The notes under the pieces: generated by a model | Databases searched by the model: none | Seen by the model: the letters and a program-made list of their open reading frames with translations, nothing else | Told to the model about the DNA's origin: nothing | Shown here: positions 61,861-64,000 of the stretch, piece after piece | Position numbering within the stretch: position 1 is the first letter of the stretch | Layout of the letters: every line of letters starts with the position of its first letter | Origin: Oasisia sp. SBJ-2009 | Taxonomy: Eukaryota > Annelida > Polychaeta > Sabellida > Siboglinidae | DNA: 64,000 bases | Assembly: GCA_964017155.1 (NCBI GenBank) | Contig: OZ024857.1 | Coordinates: forward strand, 3,720,369 to 3,784,368 | Direction: 5' to 3' | Position numbers and translations under genes: made by a program

Positions 61861-63943
61861 CAACAACAACAACAAAAGTAGTCATGATGATGATAGCAGC
61901 AACAACAACAGTCATAATGATGATAGCAGCAACAACAACAGTCATAATGATGATAGCAGCAACAACAACAGTCATAATGATGATAGCAGCAGCAACAACA
62001 GTCATAATGATGATAGCAGCAGCAACAACAGTCACGATGATGATAGTAGCAACAACAACAGTCACGATGATGATAGCAGCAACAACAACAGTCATGATGA
62101 TGATAGTAGCAACAACAACAGTCATGATGACGATACCAACAACAACAACAGCCACAATGATGATAGTAGCAACAACAACACTCATGATGATAGCAGCAAC
62201 AACAACAGTCACAATGATGATAGTAGCAACAACAACACTCATGATGATAGCAGCAGCAACAACAGTCACAATGATGATAGCAGCAACAACAACACTCATG
62301 ATAATGATAGTAGCAACAACAACAGTCATGATGACAACAGCAGCAACAACCACAGACACAATGATGATAGTAGCAACAACAACAGTCACAATGATGATAG
62401 CAGCAACAACAACAACAGTCATGATGATGATAGCAGCAACAACAACAGTCATGATGATGATAGCAGCAACAACAACAGTCATGATGATGATAGCAGCAAC
62501 AACAACAGTCATGATTATGATAGTAGCAACAACAACAGTCACGATGATGATAGCAGCAACAACAACAGCCATGATGATGATAGTAGCAACAACAACAGTC
62601 ATGATGACGATAGCAACAACAACAACAGTCATAATGACGATAGCAGCAACAACAACAGTCATAATGATGATAGCAGCAACAACAACAGTCATAATGATGA
62701 TAGCAGCAGCAACAACAGTCACAATGATGATAGCAGCAGCAACAACAGTCACGATGATGATAGCAGCAGCAACAACAGTCACGATGATGATAGCAGCAAC
62801 AACAACAGTCATGATGATGATAGTAGCAACAACAACAGTCATGATGACGACAGCAACAACAACAACAGTCACAATGATGATAGTAGCAACAACAACACTC
62901 ATGATGATAGCAGCAACAACAACAGTCATAATGACGATAGCAGCAACAACAACAGTCATAATGATGATAGCAGCAACAACAACAGTCATAATGATGATAG
63001 CAGCAGCAACAACAGTCACAATGATGATAGCAGCAGCAACAACAGTCACGATGATGATAGCAGCAGCAACAACAGTCACGATGATGATAGCAGCAACAAC
63101 AACAGTCATGATGATGATGGCAGCAACAACAACAGTCACGATGATCATAGCAGCAACAACAACAGTCACGATGATGATAGCAGCAACAACAACAGTCATG
63201 ATGATGATAGCAGCAACAACAACAGTCATGATGATGATAGTAGCAACAACAACAGTCATGATGATGATAGCAGCAACAACAACAGTCACAATGATGATAG
63301 TAGCAACAACAACAGTCACAATGATGATAGCAGCAACAACAACAGTCACAATGATGATAGCAGCAACAACAACAACAACAACAGTCACAATGATGATAGC
63401 AGCAACAACAACAGTCATGATGATGATAGCAGCAACAACAACAGTCACAATGATGATAGTAGCAACAACAACAGTCACGATGATGATAGTAGCAACAACA
63501 ACAGTCATGATGATGATAGTAGCAACAACAACAGTCACAATGATGATAGCAGCAACAACAACAGTCATGATGATGATGGCAGCAACAACAACAGTCACGA
63601 TGATCATAGCAGCAACAACAACAGTCACGATGATGATAGCAGCAACAACAACAGTCATGATGATGATAGCAGCAACAACAACAGTCATAATGATGATAGC
63701 AGCAACAACAACAGTCACGATGATGATGATAGCAGCAACAACAGCAGTCATGTTGATGATAGCAGCAACAACAACAGTCATGATGATGATAGCAGCAATA
63801 ACAACAGTCATGATGATGATAGCAGCAACAACAACAGTCATGATGATGATAGCAGCAACAACAACAGTCACGATGATGATAGCAGCAACAACAACAGTCA
63901 CGATGATGATAGCAGCAACAACAACAGTCATGATGATGACTGT
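61861..63943. repeat. 30-bp minisatellite, about 69 copies, abutting the MAGUK P-loop exon acceptor
   Basis: The plus-strand unit consists of AACAACAAC-AGTCATGATGAT-GATAGCAGC-like trinucleotides. All length variants seen are multiples of 3, so four of six frames stay open for over 700 codons. On the gene strand the array runs into TTTTGTTGTTGTTGTTGCAG, the acceptor before the exon at 61857. I regard it as intronic. Confidence 0.95.
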
Positions 63944-64000
63944 AAGTAACTACACGGAACACGGTACACAGAGTTGTAGAATGAGTAACAATTAAACACA

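Overview
This is eukaryotic nuclear DNA from an animal. Genes are split by GT-AG introns, the proteins are typical bilaterian families, and the intergenic and intronic DNA is packed with microsatellites, minisatellites, MITEs, SINEs and non-LTR retrotransposon remnants. An aquatic invertebrate fits best. The tandem alpha-crystallin small heat-shock protein suggests a lophotrochozoan such as a mollusc or annelid, but minisatellites fused to exon borders also recall amphioxus, and the sequence alone does not settle it. No prokaryotic, organellar or viral gene is visible.

Four protein genes are supported, all on the minus strand. (1) 7371-10284: a 309-residue small heat-shock protein with two alpha-crystallin domains, three exons, and a heat-shock-element-like site about 200 bp upstream. 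(2) 24040-35858: a complete TMEM30/CDC50 flippase beta subunit (365 aa, eight exons), including a 46-bp last coding exon beyond a 4.4-kb intron. (3) 44137-49137: a FAST-kinase-domain mitochondrial RNA-binding protein (908 aa, six coding exons, C-terminal RAP domain). (4) 58858 to beyond 61857: the C-terminal guanylate-kinase-like domain of a p55-type MAGUK scaffold, whose 5' part lies outside the window. They share no obvious pathway, and their common strand is probably coincidence.

Layout: 1-7300 is repeat-rich intergenic DNA with a large foldback element and a near-perfect hairpin. 7.3-10.3 kb is the sHSP gene, with a TTAA-flanked MITE in its second intron. 10.5-22.3 kb has no recognised gene; it carries several tetranucleotide arrays, a LINE fragment, a CpG-rich block and one orphan promoter-like site. 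22.4-35.9 kb is TMEM30. 36.8-40.9 kb is a nearly intact, recently inactivated LINE. 41.1-49.2 kb holds a CORE-like SINE and the FASTKD gene. 50.56-55.02 kb is bounded by 18-bp terminal inverted repeats and an ATCA duplication, and appears to be an unclassified 4.5-kb DNA transposon with a LINE remnant inside. 55.3-64 kb is the MAGUK 3' region.

The most striking pattern is that four minisatellite arrays in three different genes begin exactly at an exon edge: at a splice donor (TMEM30), at acceptors (FASTKD, MAGUK), and over the last codons and stop (MAGUK). Their units look like copies of the adjoining splice-site or coding sequence.
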